The position numbers were made by a program, and so were the translations under genes. This document shows, piece after piece, positions 45,405-53,670 of a stretch of 64,000 nt of DNA (positions within the stretch are counted from its first letter, which is position 1; the number at the start of each line of letters is the position of its first letter). Origin of the DNA: Rhodohalobacter sulfatireducens (GTDB lineage Bacteria; Bacteroidota; Rhodothermia; Balneolales; Balneolaceae); assembly GCF_022012475.1 (NCBI RefSeq), contig NZ_JAKLWS010000017.1, positions 1-64,000 on the forward strand, written 5' to 3'. The notes beneath the pieces are model-generated. The model did not search any database, had not been told where the DNA came from, and worked only from the letters and a program-made list of their open reading frames with translations.

Positions 45405-46028
45405 ATGAAATACCTTTGGCATTTATTTTATACCATTCTCGTAGTAACATTTATTTCTTGCTCAGGAGGAGAGATCGCATCTACTGCGGAAGAGGTTTCT
45501 CCTGCAGAAGTTGGAGAAGAGATACCTAATGTTACGTTGAAGGATCCCTTTGGCGATGATGCCGAACTTCAAGATCTAATCTCAAAAAAACCAACACTTC
45601 TCATTTTTTACCGTGGCGGATGGTGCCCGTACTGCAATACACATTTAAGTCAGCTTGCCGAGATCGAAGAACAGTTATATGATATGGGAATTCAAATTTT
45701 AGCGGTGAGTCCAGACAAGCCTTCCTATCTGAAGGACTCCATGATGGAACATGATTTGAACTATCAGCTGCTTTCTGATAGTGATATGAGTGCAACCAAA
45801 GAGTTTGGGCTTGCTTTCCGGGTAGATACAACAACGGTGAACCGATACAAAAGAAATGGTATGGATTTAGCCGAAAGATCCGGATATGATCATTACCTGT
45901 TGCCCGTCCCGGCAGCATTTTTAGTTGATACGAATGCCATGATCGAATACCGGTATTTCAACCCAGATTATACCGTTCGAATTGAGAATGACGAGATTTT
46001 GTCAGCAGTTGAAGAGATGCTGGAATGA
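45405..46028 (+). CDS. Lipoprotein peroxiredoxin-like protein (AhpC/TSA family)
   Basis: The start at ATG 45405 is preferred over an in-frame GTG at 45360 because it begins a lipoprotein signal (MKYLWHLFYTILVVTFISC, lipidated Cys 19). The thioredoxin-fold domain contains GGWCPYCNTHLSQL with Cys 74 and Cys 77. Downstream elements (LLSDSDMSATKEFGLAFRV, PAAFLVDT) fit the Prx-like2 AhpC/TSA group. It probably reduces peroxides or disulfides in the periplasm. Its stop codon lies inside the first bases of palindromic repeat R3. Confidence 0.85.
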   Translation: MKYLWHLFYTILVVTFISCSGGEIASTAEEVSPAEVGEEIPNVTLKDPFGDDAELQDLISKKPTLLIFYRGGWCPYCNTHLSQLAEIEEQLYDMGIQILAVSPDKPSYLKDSMMEHDLNYQLLSDSDMSATKEFGLAFRVDTTTVNRYKRNGMDLAERSGYDHYLLPVPAAFLVDTNAMIEYRYFNPDYTVRIENDEILSAVEEMLE

Positions 46029-46130
46029 ATATCGAATTCTCTGAATATCGAATAACCAATATTGAACAACAAATGTAGAAGTGACAGAACCCTTCGATAT
46101 TCTACATTGGATATTCTTTATTCGAAATTC
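46023..46130. repeat. IVP-associated palindromic repeat, copy R3
   Basis: It begins gaatgaatatcgaattctc, overlapping the stop codon of the peroxiredoxin-like gene, and ends ttattcgaaattc. The core aatgtagaagtgacagaacc is shared with R4. The related core in R1/R2 is aatgttgaagtgacag. Confidence 0.85.
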
Positions 46131-46200
46131 AAAAATAATCTGTAAGGGTTTTCAATTTTCAGGTTCATACAACTGACAGACCTAATAAAACAATAATATT

Positions 46201-46566
46201 ATGGATGAAAATGTGTATGACCTTGAAGATCGGCTGATTGAATTTGCAGTACATACAATGGAAGTTGCTGAAGCATTGCCGCGTTCAGATTCAGGTAGAT
46301 ATTTGTCAGGGCAGATGATTCGCTCAGGAACTTCACCTGCATTGGTCTATGGTGAGGCTCAGAGTGCGGAATAAAGAAAAGATTTTATACATAAAATGAA
46401 AGTAGCGTTGAAAGAGCTAAGGGAAACTTCTATAAATTTAAAGATTACTCAGAGAAAAGGATTTCGAACACTGCCAGAAAATCTTCCAGTCGCACTTGAG
46501 GAAGTTAATGAACTCATATCCATTTTTGTAAAAAGTATTCAAACAGCAAAGAAAAACCTGGAATGA
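46201..46566 (+). pseudogene. Four-helix-bundle (23S rRNA intervening-sequence protein-like) gene with in-frame stop
   Basis: The 122-codon frame encodes MDENVYDLEDRLIEFAVHTM ... QMIRSGTSPALVYGEAQSAE, then TAA at 46372-46374, then RKDFIHKMKVALKELRETS through to a normal stop at 46566. The family usually has Ser at the stop position (QSAESRKDFIHK), so a single base change (TCA to TAA) explains it. The rest of the frame is intact, which suggests recent inactivation or a sequencing error. These proteins are small helical bundles of unknown function found in 23S IVSs and as free genes. It lies between repeats R3 and R4. Confidence 0.85.
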
Positions 46567-46670
46567 ATATCGAACTCTCTGAATATCGAATAGCCAATAT
46601 TGAACACCGAATGTAGAAGTGAGCCAATCCTTCGATATTCTACATTGGATATTCTTTATTCGAAATTCAT
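46561..46670. repeat. IVP-associated palindromic repeat, copy R4
   Basis: It starts at the stop codon of the four-helix-bundle pseudogene (gaatgaatatcgaactctc) and ends ttattcgaaattcat, about 40 bp before the rlmN start. It is nearly identical to R3. Confidence 0.85.
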
Positions 46671-46711
46671 ACCCTCTGTTGATTCCGCCCGTATGTTTGT
46701 ATCTTTGGCCC

Positions 46712-47830
46712 ATGGAAAACAATCAGATCACAGAGACCCCGACAACAGATCTAAAAAGTCTACCAAAAGAACAACTCACCGAATACCTTGAAGACCTGGG
46801 ACTGCAAAGTTACCGATCGGATCAAGTATTTCAATGGCTGTACCAAAAGGGAGCAAGTACGTTTGAGGAGATGACCAATCTTTCGAAAGATCTTCGTGCT
46901 ACGCTTTCCGAATTGGCGGAGATTAAGCGTATTGAAGTTTTTAATCAGCAGGAATCCAAAGACGGTACCATCAAGTTTCTTTTTAAGTTGGATGATCCCA
47001 ATGATTACAAAGTGGAAGCCGTTCTTATCCCTGATTATTATTCGGACGGGTCGATCAACAGAATTACGGTTTGTGTATCATCACAGGTGGGCTGCATGTT
47101 TGGATGTTCCTTTTGTGCAACCGGTAAAATGGGTTATTTCAGAAATCTTACGCATGGGGAAATTGTAGACCAGGTCCAGATTATCAATGAGGTGGCCGAG
47201 GAGAAGTTTGGTAAGAAGATCAACAACATCGTGTATATGGGGATGGGCGAGCCGCTCCACAACTACAAAGCGGTGGTTGAGTCTGCCAAGATTTTGTCGG
47301 ATCCGCTCGGATTGGAGATGTCACCCCGCAGAATTACAGTTTCCACGGTAGGCCTTTCAAAACAGATTAAACAGCTTGCCGATGAAGACCTGGGTGTGAA
47401 CCTGGCAATTTCATTGCATGCAGCTGACGATGAGAAGCGAGATAAAATCATGCCGATCAATGAATCGCTGAACCTGGAAAAGCTGAAAGAAGCAGTAACC
47501 TATTTCTTCCAACGAACACAGCAGCCGGTCACCTACGAATACTTGTTGTTTGATCAGTTCAATGACTTTGTTGAGGATGCCCATAAATTGGCTCAAATCA
47601 CTCGATGGGTTCCGTCAAAGGTAAACATCATCATGTATAACAATGTTGCCGGTGTGGAGCTGAAACGCGTACGAGAGAACCGACTCGATCAGTTTATGCA
47701 GGCCCTGATCAGCAAAGATGTGACGGCAACCGTTCGCCGCAGCCGGGGAGATGACATCGATGCAGGGTGTGGTCAGCTTGCGATAAAAGAGGGGCAGGAA
47801 AGAGGAAAGAGTATGGCGAAGGATAGCTAA
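46712..47830 (+). CDS. rlmN: 23S rRNA/tRNA adenine-C2 methyltransferase RlmN
   Basis: ATG at 46712 (MENNQITETP) is chosen; the in-frame GTG at 46619 lies inside repeat R4. The N-terminal helical domain (LPKEQLTEYLEDLGLQSYRS) precedes the radical-SAM barrel. The barrel has Cys 128-x3-Cys 132-x2-Cys 135 (CMFGCSFC) binding the 4Fe-4S cluster, and GMGEPLHNY. Cys 353 in GCGQLA is the second catalytic cysteine region. It methylates A2503 of 23S rRNA and A37 of tRNAs. Confidence 0.95.
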   Translation: MENNQITETPTTDLKSLPKEQLTEYLEDLGLQSYRSDQVFQWLYQKGASTFEEMTNLSKDLRATLSELAEIKRIEVFNQQESKDGTIKFLFKLDDPNDYKVEAVLIPDYYSDGSINRITVCVSSQVGCMFGCSFCATGKMGYFRNLTHGEIVDQVQIINEVAEEKFGKKINNIVYMGMGEPLHNYKAVVESAKILSDPLGLEMSPRRITVSTVGLSKQIKQLADEDLGVNLAISLHAADDEKRDKIMPINESLNLEKLKEAVTYFFQRTQQPVTYEYLLFDQFNDFVEDAHKLAQITRWVPSKVNIIMYNNVAGVELKRVRENRLDQFMQALISKDVTATVRRSRGDDIDAGCGQLAIKEGQERGKSMAKDS

Positions 47831-48294
47831 ATTCCGCCATATTTAGAAAATTGGGTACGAGCGAGACGCTCGCTCAATCAGAATTTTAAATAAATATCAG
47901 TTCTGAAAGAGAGAGATTTCAATTCTTTTCATGAGGTCATTTAATCCGCTTTTCAAAGAATTTGCTTGAAAGAGTTAGCGTAAGTGTTGCGCATGTGCTT
48001 ACGAAATTAGGATCGAGTCGAACGCTCATGCCATCAGGAAAATAGTTCAGAGGGGTTGAGCTGATGGATGCAAATAATGTTGAGGAATCAAACAGGGGTT
48101 CGCTAAAGTATATTGGGCTAAAGCCAACGGCAATAAATTTAATAGAGGAATCTGGTACAATGGGGCTATCAATTACCGTCAGTTTTAACTGACTGTTGAA
48201 AACAGACAGATACAGTAAGTGGCTTAAGCCGCATTTATAATAGCAATGAAGATATCGTACCGGCGAGACGCTTCCTCCGTCTTTAAACTTAGAC
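47831..48294. other. Intergenic region without convincing gene
   Basis: It contains the hairpin at 47859-47875 just after rlmN and several short inverted repeats. A 128-codon minus-strand frame (47937-48323) overlaps the dehydrogenase gene and has Ser/Leu-rich, unfamiliar sequence, so it was not called. Confidence 0.5.
47859..47875 (+). terminator. Hairpin downstream of rlmN
   Basis: GAGCGAG and CTCGCTC form a perfect 7-bp stem around ACG, 28 bp after the rlmN stop. An AT-rich stretch follows. It is a plausible transcription terminator. Confidence 0.5.
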
Positions 48295-49212
48295 TCAGTA
48301 TCCCTTCTCCCTGTCAACAACATTCTTCAACTCCATCCCCGAAAGCAGTCGCTTATAGTTTTCTGTTAATTCTTCTGCAACATTATCGGGATCGCTTCCC
48401 CCGGCAATATGAGGTGTAATGTGAATATTTTTTCGGTTCCAAAACGGGTGTGAATCCGGCAGCGGTTCCTCAGAAAAGACATCCAAATATGCCTCTTCAA
48501 TTATATTGGTATCCAATGCGTAGATCAGATCTTCATCTATTAAATGATCTCCGCGTGCCGCATTAATCAAAAAAGAAGGAGATGTGAGTTTCTTAAAAAG
48601 ATCGAGATCGAGGATTCCTTCCGTTTTCCCAGTAAGGGGCAGCAGGTTAACAAGAATACTTACGCCGCTGAGAAAATCATCCGTTTGGTCAGGTGTAAAG
48701 GTTTGAATATCGGGTAGATCTTTTTTTGAATGGGAGAGGCCGGACACACAAAATCCCTGGTCAGCCAGGTAGATAGCTACCTCTTTCCCAATATTTCCCA
48801 ATCCCATAACGCCGATGTTCAGATCCTCCCGGGTAAATTTTCGTTGAGGATTCCAGCTTTTCGAGTCGCGGTAAGTATCAAGCTTTAGCATGATAGAGAG
48901 TACACATGCGTACACATAATCAATCATCTGGGTGACCAGGGATTGTTCTGTAATCTTTGTAAAAGTAATATGATCCGGTATGGTCGAATCATTTAAAAGA
49001 TGATCGACACCGGCTCCCAATGATGAGATAACTTTCAAATTCGGATAGGAATCGAACACATTTTTGGGTTGATTCCAGGCAACAGCAAATTGCACTCTTT
49101 CAGGTTTGTCAACATTCGGCCAGGTTTCAATATCCAGGTTTCTATCGGCCTTGTGCAGTGCTTCCTTAAAAGGTTTTAAATTCCTGTCTTTTGCGACGAG
49201 TAGTATCGACAT
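48295..49212 (-). CDS. D-2-hydroxyacid dehydrogenase (GhrA-like)
   Basis: This 305-residue protein has the NAD(P)-binding loop GVMGLGNIGKEVAIYLADQG. Catalytic Arg is in INAARGDHLIDEDL, the acid residue is in the EEAYLDVFSEEPLP segment, and His is in HITPHIAGGS. The short length and Ser-His after the cofactor loop (SGLSHSKKD) fit glyoxylate/hydroxypyruvate reductase A and suggest NADPH preference. It probably reduces 2-oxo acids such as glyoxylate. It is followed upstream by the DinB gene on the same strand. Confidence 0.88.
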   Translation of the reverse strand: MSILLVAKDRNLKPFKEALHKADRNLDIETWPNVDKPERVQFAVAWNQPKNVFDSYPNLKVISSLGAGVDHLLNDSTIPDHITFTKITEQSLVTQMIDYVYACVLSIMLKLDTYRDSKSWNPQRKFTREDLNIGVMGLGNIGKEVAIYLADQGFCVSGLSHSKKDLPDIQTFTPDQTDDFLSGVSILVNLLPLTGKTEGILDLDLFKKLTSPSFLINAARGDHLIDEDLIYALDTNIIEEAYLDVFSEEPLPDSHPFWNRKNIHITPHIAGGSDPDNVAEELTENYKRLLSGMELKNVVDREKGY

Positions 49213-49239
49213 AGGTGCTAAATGATGATCAATTCGAAA

Positions 49240-49812
49240 TCAGTATTTATTTCCGGAAAGTCTTAAAAGAGTTTGCTCTAACTGCCAGAAGTGCCGCCGT
49301 TGATGAGCTTCAAGTATCAAAATAAACTCAATTAAACTCATAGAAACCCACTGCAATACCGGGTTCTTTCCTTTAATATTATTCAAATCCAACTGCTGGT
49401 CCCGGTAATCTTCAATACGCTTGCTGATCTGAAGGTTGCTCTCTTTTAAATTTTGAATGGGTTTTTCCGGGTTGATCTCGCCCGTATTGTTCGGATACAT
49501 CGGGGCAATCGTTTTTGTCTTTAACTTGTAGGGCGGCTCAAGGAAACGGATGAACTGCCTGAAAATGAATCTCGGTTTGAACTGCTGACCGTTGGCTTTC
49601 AACATCTCCCCGGATTCTAACGCTTTATCGATCTGTTCTACATAAAGTCCGTTGAACTTACAGATATGCTGGATAATTTCACACGCACTCCAGCTATCCG
49701 GTTCTGGCTTCAGAGAAATCAGGTCATTCGGTATTTCAAAAAAATTATCAATCCGATCCAGATCTTTATTGATGAGATCCAACATTTCATCGTAAGAGTA
49801 TGTTTTAGCCAT
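49240..49812 (-). CDS. DinB-family protein (DinB_2 superfamily)
   Basis: This 190-residue four-helix protein has the DinB_2 pattern WSACEIIQHICKFNGLYVEQ early and EAHQRRHFWQLEQTLLRL near the end. Metal-binding His residues occur at both sites. Members include bacillithiol- and mycothiol-dependent transferases and other putative metal enzymes; the substrate here is unknown. It is 27 bp upstream of the dehydrogenase gene and probably co-transcribed. Confidence 0.82.
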   Translation of the reverse strand: MAKTYSYDEMLDLINKDLDRIDNFFEIPNDLISLKPEPDSWSACEIIQHICKFNGLYVEQIDKALESGEMLKANGQQFKPRFIFRQFIRFLEPPYKLKTKTIAPMYPNNTGEINPEKPIQNLKESNLQISKRIEDYRDQQLDLNNIKGKNPVLQWVSMSLIEFILILEAHQRRHFWQLEQTLLRLSGNKY

Positions 49813-49865
49813 TTTACGCTGTATTAAATTCTATAATTCAAGGGATATTAATTGATTTGCAATGA

Positions 49866-50068
49866 GTTTACCGGTTAAGATTGTAAGCCATAAAGCTCTA
49901 TACTCAACTGGAATGAACTTATGTAGTTACCCAGCATTTGTCATCCCCCTATTCGGCAAAGGCACCCGAATTTTCCCCCTTTGAAGGGGGGACATGGGGA
50001 TGATCAGCCTATAAAACATGTTTTATTCAATATTAACGGCTAAAACTTTGTAAAGTCAACCGGTAAAC
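49866..50068. repeat. Palindromic element with GTTTACCGGTT ends, copy 1
   Basis: GTTTACCGGTT (49866-49876) is inverted as AACCGGTAAAC (50058-50068). Inside, tcatcccc and ggggatga (49941, 49995) bracket a ttccccctttgaaggggg hairpin. It fills the gap between the DinB and GH3 genes. A related element lies at 51816-52034. Confidence 0.7.
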
Positions 50069-50076
50069 ATGTTGAT

Positions 50077-51177
50077 TTACAAAGAATTTTTAGCATTCAT
50101 AATTCGTCTGTATGATGTATCAATTCGGTCTTCTGGAATTTCGCCCGACTCCACTTTTTGCTTGATGATCTCCACTGCCTGAGGTACAACATCGGGCCAG
50201 TAGACCGAATTATTCCCGAATACAAGTACATCCACACCGGCATTGATCGCCCGGGTAATGGCCGTTTCAAGTCCATAAAATGAACGGATCGCTTCCATCT
50301 GCATATCATCCGAAAAAAGAACTCCTTCGAACCCAAGCTGATTCCTGAGAATATTGGTTTGAACCTCTTCAGAAAGAGTGGCCGGCCATTCAGCATCGAG
50401 ATTTTCGTTTAAAACATGAGCCGTCATTATCGCAAACCGGTTATCTGTTTGAATAAGATCGCGATAGGGTTCAAGTTCTGATTCCTGCCATGTTTCAGTG
50501 ACATCAGCCATACCCACATGAGAATCGTTCCAGGCACTGCCATGTCCCGGGTAGTGTTTTAACACACCCAGAATATTATGCTCATTAAATTCATTCAGAA
50601 AAATGGAAGCGTGTTTTACAACAGCGTCAGGATCAGCACTAAAACTGCGCTCAATCCGCCCAATGACCGGATTATCAGGGTTGATATTCAGATCAACCAC
50701 GGGGGCAAAATTTATATTAAAGCCGAGTTCATCGAGTTGATCGGCCATCGTTTCTGCGTAGTAGCGGGTTGAATCAACATTGTCAATTTCACCCAAATAT
50801 TCAGCCGAAACATTAGGTATAAATCCACGGGACTCCTTAAGCCGTGCCACTCGACCCCCTTCCTGATCCACGGCAATAAATAGTTTTCTGTCGGTAAGAT
50901 TGTTGAGCTGAGTGATGAGGTTTACTAGTTGATCCGGACTCTCAACATTTCGCACGGGCCGGTCAGTCGGTACATCGTAATCAAAAAGTACGACTCCGCC
51001 CAAGTGATAATCCTCGATATCCCGAACAATGTGTGAGGTGTCACTAACTTCATAACCTTTGAACCCGATCATAAGCATTTCACCAATTTTTTCATCCAGT
51101 GAAGCTTCGTTGGATTGGGCAAAGAGGGAAGGAGCGATAAAGAAAAGTGTGAATAAGAGAAAAATCAGTTTATTCAT
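50077..51177 (-). CDS. Glycoside hydrolase family 3 beta-N-acetylhexosaminidase (NagZ-like)
   Basis: This 366-residue protein has a signal peptide (ending SLFAQ) and a single GH3 TIM barrel. Motifs are IAVDQEGGRVARL, the KHYPGHGSAWNDSHVG loop carrying the His/Asp general acid dyad, and FSDDMQM with the nucleophile Asp. This set defines the GH3 N-acetylglucosaminidases that act on peptidoglycan fragments. Unlike cytoplasmic NagZ, it appears exported. It lies 17 bp after the cupin gene on the same strand. Confidence 0.92.
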   Translation of the reverse strand: MNKLIFLLFTLFFIAPSLFAQSNEASLDEKIGEMLMIGFKGYEVSDTSHIVRDIEDYHLGGVVLFDYDVPTDRPVRNVESPDQLVNLITQLNNLTDRKLFIAVDQEGGRVARLKESRGFIPNVSAEYLGEIDNVDSTRYYAETMADQLDELGFNINFAPVVDLNINPDNPVIGRIERSFSADPDAVVKHASIFLNEFNEHNILGVLKHYPGHGSAWNDSHVGMADVTETWQESELEPYRDLIQTDNRFAIMTAHVLNENLDAEWPATLSEEVQTNILRNQLGFEGVLFSDDMQMEAIRSFYGLETAITRAINAGVDVLVFGNNSVYWPDVVPQAVEIIKQKVESGEIPEDRIDTSYRRIMNAKNSL

Positions 51178-51194
51178 AGTCTAATGCATCAATT

Positions 51195-51707
51195 TTAGCG
51201 TCCGAAGTCGTCATCAAGACGCACGATATCATCTTCATCAGATGGGTTGGACGAATCCGTATGCTGCCAAATTTCAGCAACGACTCCCCAATCTTGCAAT
51301 CCTACTAAACGATGACGCTGGCCTTTTTCTATGGTCAATATCTCACCGGAGTCAAATGATTGGACTTCTGTTTGATTATCATCTTCACTTAAAACAATTC
51401 CAACGGGTCCGTTCACAACTTTCCACAGTTCCGATCGACGATGATGATATTGCCAGGAGAGTCGTTTTTGGGGTTCAACAAGTAAAACTTTTGGACTTAA
51501 TGCCTGGTTTTGTCCATTTTTTTGAGGGTCGATTCCGGGAAAAAAGTGATTTGTAAAAATCGAAAGAGAACCATCTTCAATCACAAAAAAACCACCCCAG
51601 GGGCGGGTCATATCTTTTTTTAAAATGTTAAGCCCAATTGATTGAATATAGCTCTCTACCGAGTCAAAGGCCGACTTTTTATCAGTTTTTTGAGATAAAT
51701 CCAGCAT
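51195..51707 (-). CDS. Cupin protein, mannose-6-phosphate isomerase type II-like
   Basis: This 170-residue protein carries the RPWGGFFVIED opening and a cupin core: KVLLVEPQKRLSWQYHHRRS, ELWKVVNGPVGI, IEKGQRHRLV, then VVAEIWQ. These match the C-terminal isomerase domain of type II PMI/GMP enzymes, with His residues and Glu for metal. Here the domain stands alone. It probably interconverts mannose and fructose 6-phosphates. It is upstream of the GH3 gene in the same direction. Confidence 0.85.
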   Translation of the reverse strand: MLDLSQKTDKKSAFDSVESYIQSIGLNILKKDMTRPWGGFFVIEDGSLSIFTNHFFPGIDPQKNGQNQALSPKVLLVEPQKRLSWQYHHRRSELWKVVNGPVGIVLSEDDNQTEVQSFDSGEILTIEKGQRHRLVGLQDWGVVAEIWQHTDSSNPSDEDDIVRLDDDFGR

Positions 51708-52048
51708 CCGATATTTTCTGTTTTAGGGTAAGTTGTTTATTACCAGAGAAATGTACGGCAAAAGATTGGCACCTTAAAATTGAATAAGAGAGGTTTACTT
51801 TTTCAATAAGTTAAAGCGTTTACCGGTTAGAGCTCCATCCCTGCCACTCTTGGAGGTCCTGCGGACACTTCAAGGAGGCTCAAATCAAACAACCTCCAAG
51901 AGTACGCAGCGGAGCGAAGTTCTTTTCCCAAAAGGATCGCCTTGCGGGAAGGGTTGTGGGCACCTCGGTTATTCACGTTAGTGAGTGGTTAAGACTTCTA
52001 TCCCGCCACTTAAAGGGTCTTAACTGGTAAACGCGTTATATTCATTTA
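51708..52048. other. Intergenic region dominated by a palindromic element
   Basis: No gene was seen. Most of the gap is the inverted-repeat element at 51816-52034. The cupin promoter should lie within 51708-51800. Confidence 0.6.
51816..52034. repeat. Palindromic element with GTTTACCGGTT ends, copy 2
   Basis: Ends gcgtttaccggtta (51816-51829) and taactggtaaacgc (52021-52034) are inverted with one mismatch. An inner perfect 12-bp pair is actcttggaggt (51846-51857) with acctccaagagt (51892-51903). It shares its end motif with the element at 49866-50068. Confidence 0.7.
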
Positions 52049-53248
52049 TCAGGAGTTTTCGCCTGAAAGAGGGAAGCGTATGGTAAACGTAGTGCCTTTG
52101 CCCGGCGTGCTGTCTACATCAATTGAACCGTTGTGGAGTTCAGTAAAGTGTTTGATAATGTTGAGTCCTAAGCCTGTGCCTTTTTCTCCAGCTGTTCCCT
52201 GTTGTCCTTTTGAATTTTCTGTAAACAAATTTTGTATCACTTCATCTTTCATCCCAACACCGGTATCACTGACTTCAAGGACAAGGCTGTCACCTTCATC
52301 ATAAACTTTTCCACGGATTTTACCATTCTCAGTTGTGAATTTAATAGCATTTGAAAGCAGGTTTCCAAAAATTTGTTCAAATTTTTTATCATCCAGCTGT
52401 ACATCTCTATCTACATCCGATTCAAAAGCCAGGTCGATATTCTTGAGTCTGGCCGATGGCTTGTACAGGCGCTTCATATTCTCAACAATGGAGTTGATAT
52501 CGGTCTCTGTAAGATTCAGAGAAAATCCTTTTGATTCGATGATGGTATAGTTGAGAATATCATCAATCAGTTGGTTAAGCTGCTTGGCACTCTGGTTAAC
52601 GAGTGAAGACATCTCCAGGGCTTCTTCGTTATCTTTGGCCACCAGTTCACTGAGCAGATCACTCATTCCAATGATTCCACTGAGAGGAGATCTTAAATCG
52701 TGGCTGAGAACTTTCATGAGATTGTTTTTCTGCTCATTCATCTCTGTGAGTCGCTGGTTTTGTATTCGCAACTCAAGGGATGTCATCACCTGGTCGGCCA
52801 GAATTTTTAGTTCTTTTTTCTTCCTGTCTGGTAAACGGCGTTCTTCATAATCCAGGACACAAAGAGCGCCAATGGCATATCCATCCGGGTTGAAGAGCTG
52901 GGCTCCAAGATAATACCTGAAGTAAGGTTCCCCTTTAACGTACGAGAGATCTCTAAAACGGAGATCTTTAGTTAGATTCGGAATTTCAAGGATTGTGTTT
53001 TGTCGAACTGTGAATTGGCAAATGGAGCGATCTCGTTTTATGGACCAAACTCTTTCATTTTCATCAGAACCGAAATCTGATTTAGTCCACTGGATATCTC
53101 TCCCAATCAGGTTTATTTTTGCAACGGGTGCATCACAAATAGATGCTGCCAGTTCCGTAATTTTATCGAGTTCGTCCTCGCTTTTCTCATTGATGAGATC
53201 GTAAGCTTCAAGTGCCTTGAGTCTTGCTGTTTCATTCTTTTGTTCCAT
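52049..53248 (-). CDS. GAF-domain sensor histidine kinase
   Basis: This 399-residue cytoplasmic protein has an N-terminal GAF domain (about 15-165; ICDAPVAKINLIGRDIQWTK, GALCVLDYEERRL). The HisKA dimerisation helix has phospho-acceptor His 183 (LSHDLRSPLSG). The HATPase domain has NLLSNAIKF, SDTGVGM and GTGLGLNIIKH. No membrane segment was seen. It lies 24 bp downstream of a single-domain response regulator on the same strand, which could be its partner. Confidence 0.92.
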   Translation of the reverse strand: MEQKNETARLKALEAYDLINEKSEDELDKITELAASICDAPVAKINLIGRDIQWTKSDFGSDENERVWSIKRDRSICQFTVRQNTILEIPNLTKDLRFRDLSYVKGEPYFRYYLGAQLFNPDGYAIGALCVLDYEERRLPDRKKKELKILADQVMTSLELRIQNQRLTEMNEQKNNLMKVLSHDLRSPLSGIIGMSDLLSELVAKDNEEALEMSSLVNQSAKQLNQLIDDILNYTIIESKGFSLNLTETDINSIVENMKRLYKPSARLKNIDLAFESDVDRDVQLDDKKFEQIFGNLLSNAIKFTTENGKIRGKVYDEGDSLVLEVSDTGVGMKDEVIQNLFTENSKGQQGTAGEKGTGLGLNIIKHFTELHNGSIDVDSTPGKGTTFTIRFPLSGENS

Positions 53249-53272
53249 ACTCCCGTGTTGAGCATTAAAATT

Positions 53273-53659
53273 TCAGGAGGTTATTAAACTTTCATTCTCC
53301 AGGACTTTTTTAATCTGAAATGGATCGATCGGTTTAATTATATAGTCGATGTAGGAGGTTTCGTCCGCCATACGTTTATGATGTGAATCGGAGTTCCCGG
53401 TTATGTAGAGAACAAGAGTCGGGTGTTTTTGTTGTACATTTTTTACAATGTCTACTCCGGTTTCATCCGTTCCAAGATTAATATCCACAAGCATTAAATC
53501 CGGTGTAAAGTGTTCCATAATTTCGTACGCTTGTGGTGGTGAATAAACTTTTTCAACGTCTGCAAAACCCAATCGTTGTACAATCATTTCGAGGTTTAAA
53601 GCTTGTATTGCATTATCTTCGATAATTAAAATACGCATGATCTTAGTATTTTTAAGCAA
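53273..53659 (-). CDS. Single-domain response regulator (CheY-like)
   Basis: This 128-residue receiver domain has acidic pocket Glu/Asp (IIEDN), phospho-acceptor Asp 59 (LMLVDINLG), Thr 87 (YITGNS) and Lys 109 (IIKPID). ATG at the eighth codon (MRILIIEDN) is an equally likely start. With no output domain, it probably relays phosphate between the kinases encoded on either side. Confidence 0.9.
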   Translation of the reverse strand: MLKNTKIMRILIIEDNAIQALNLEMIVQRLGFADVEKVYSPPQAYEIMEHFTPDLMLVDINLGTDETGVDIVKNVQQKHPTLVLYITGNSDSHHKRMADETSYIDYIIKPIDPFQIKKVLENESLITS

Positions 53660-53670
53660 CGCTTTTTTAG

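Noticed and set aside
46619-46711. Upstream GTG start for rlmN
   Set aside because: It lies inside palindromic repeat R4; the ATG at 46712 matches the family start.
47937-48323. 128-codon minus-strand frame
   Set aside because: It overlaps the start of intergenic repeats and the end of the dehydrogenase gene, and the product has no family-like features. A decayed gene cannot be excluded.
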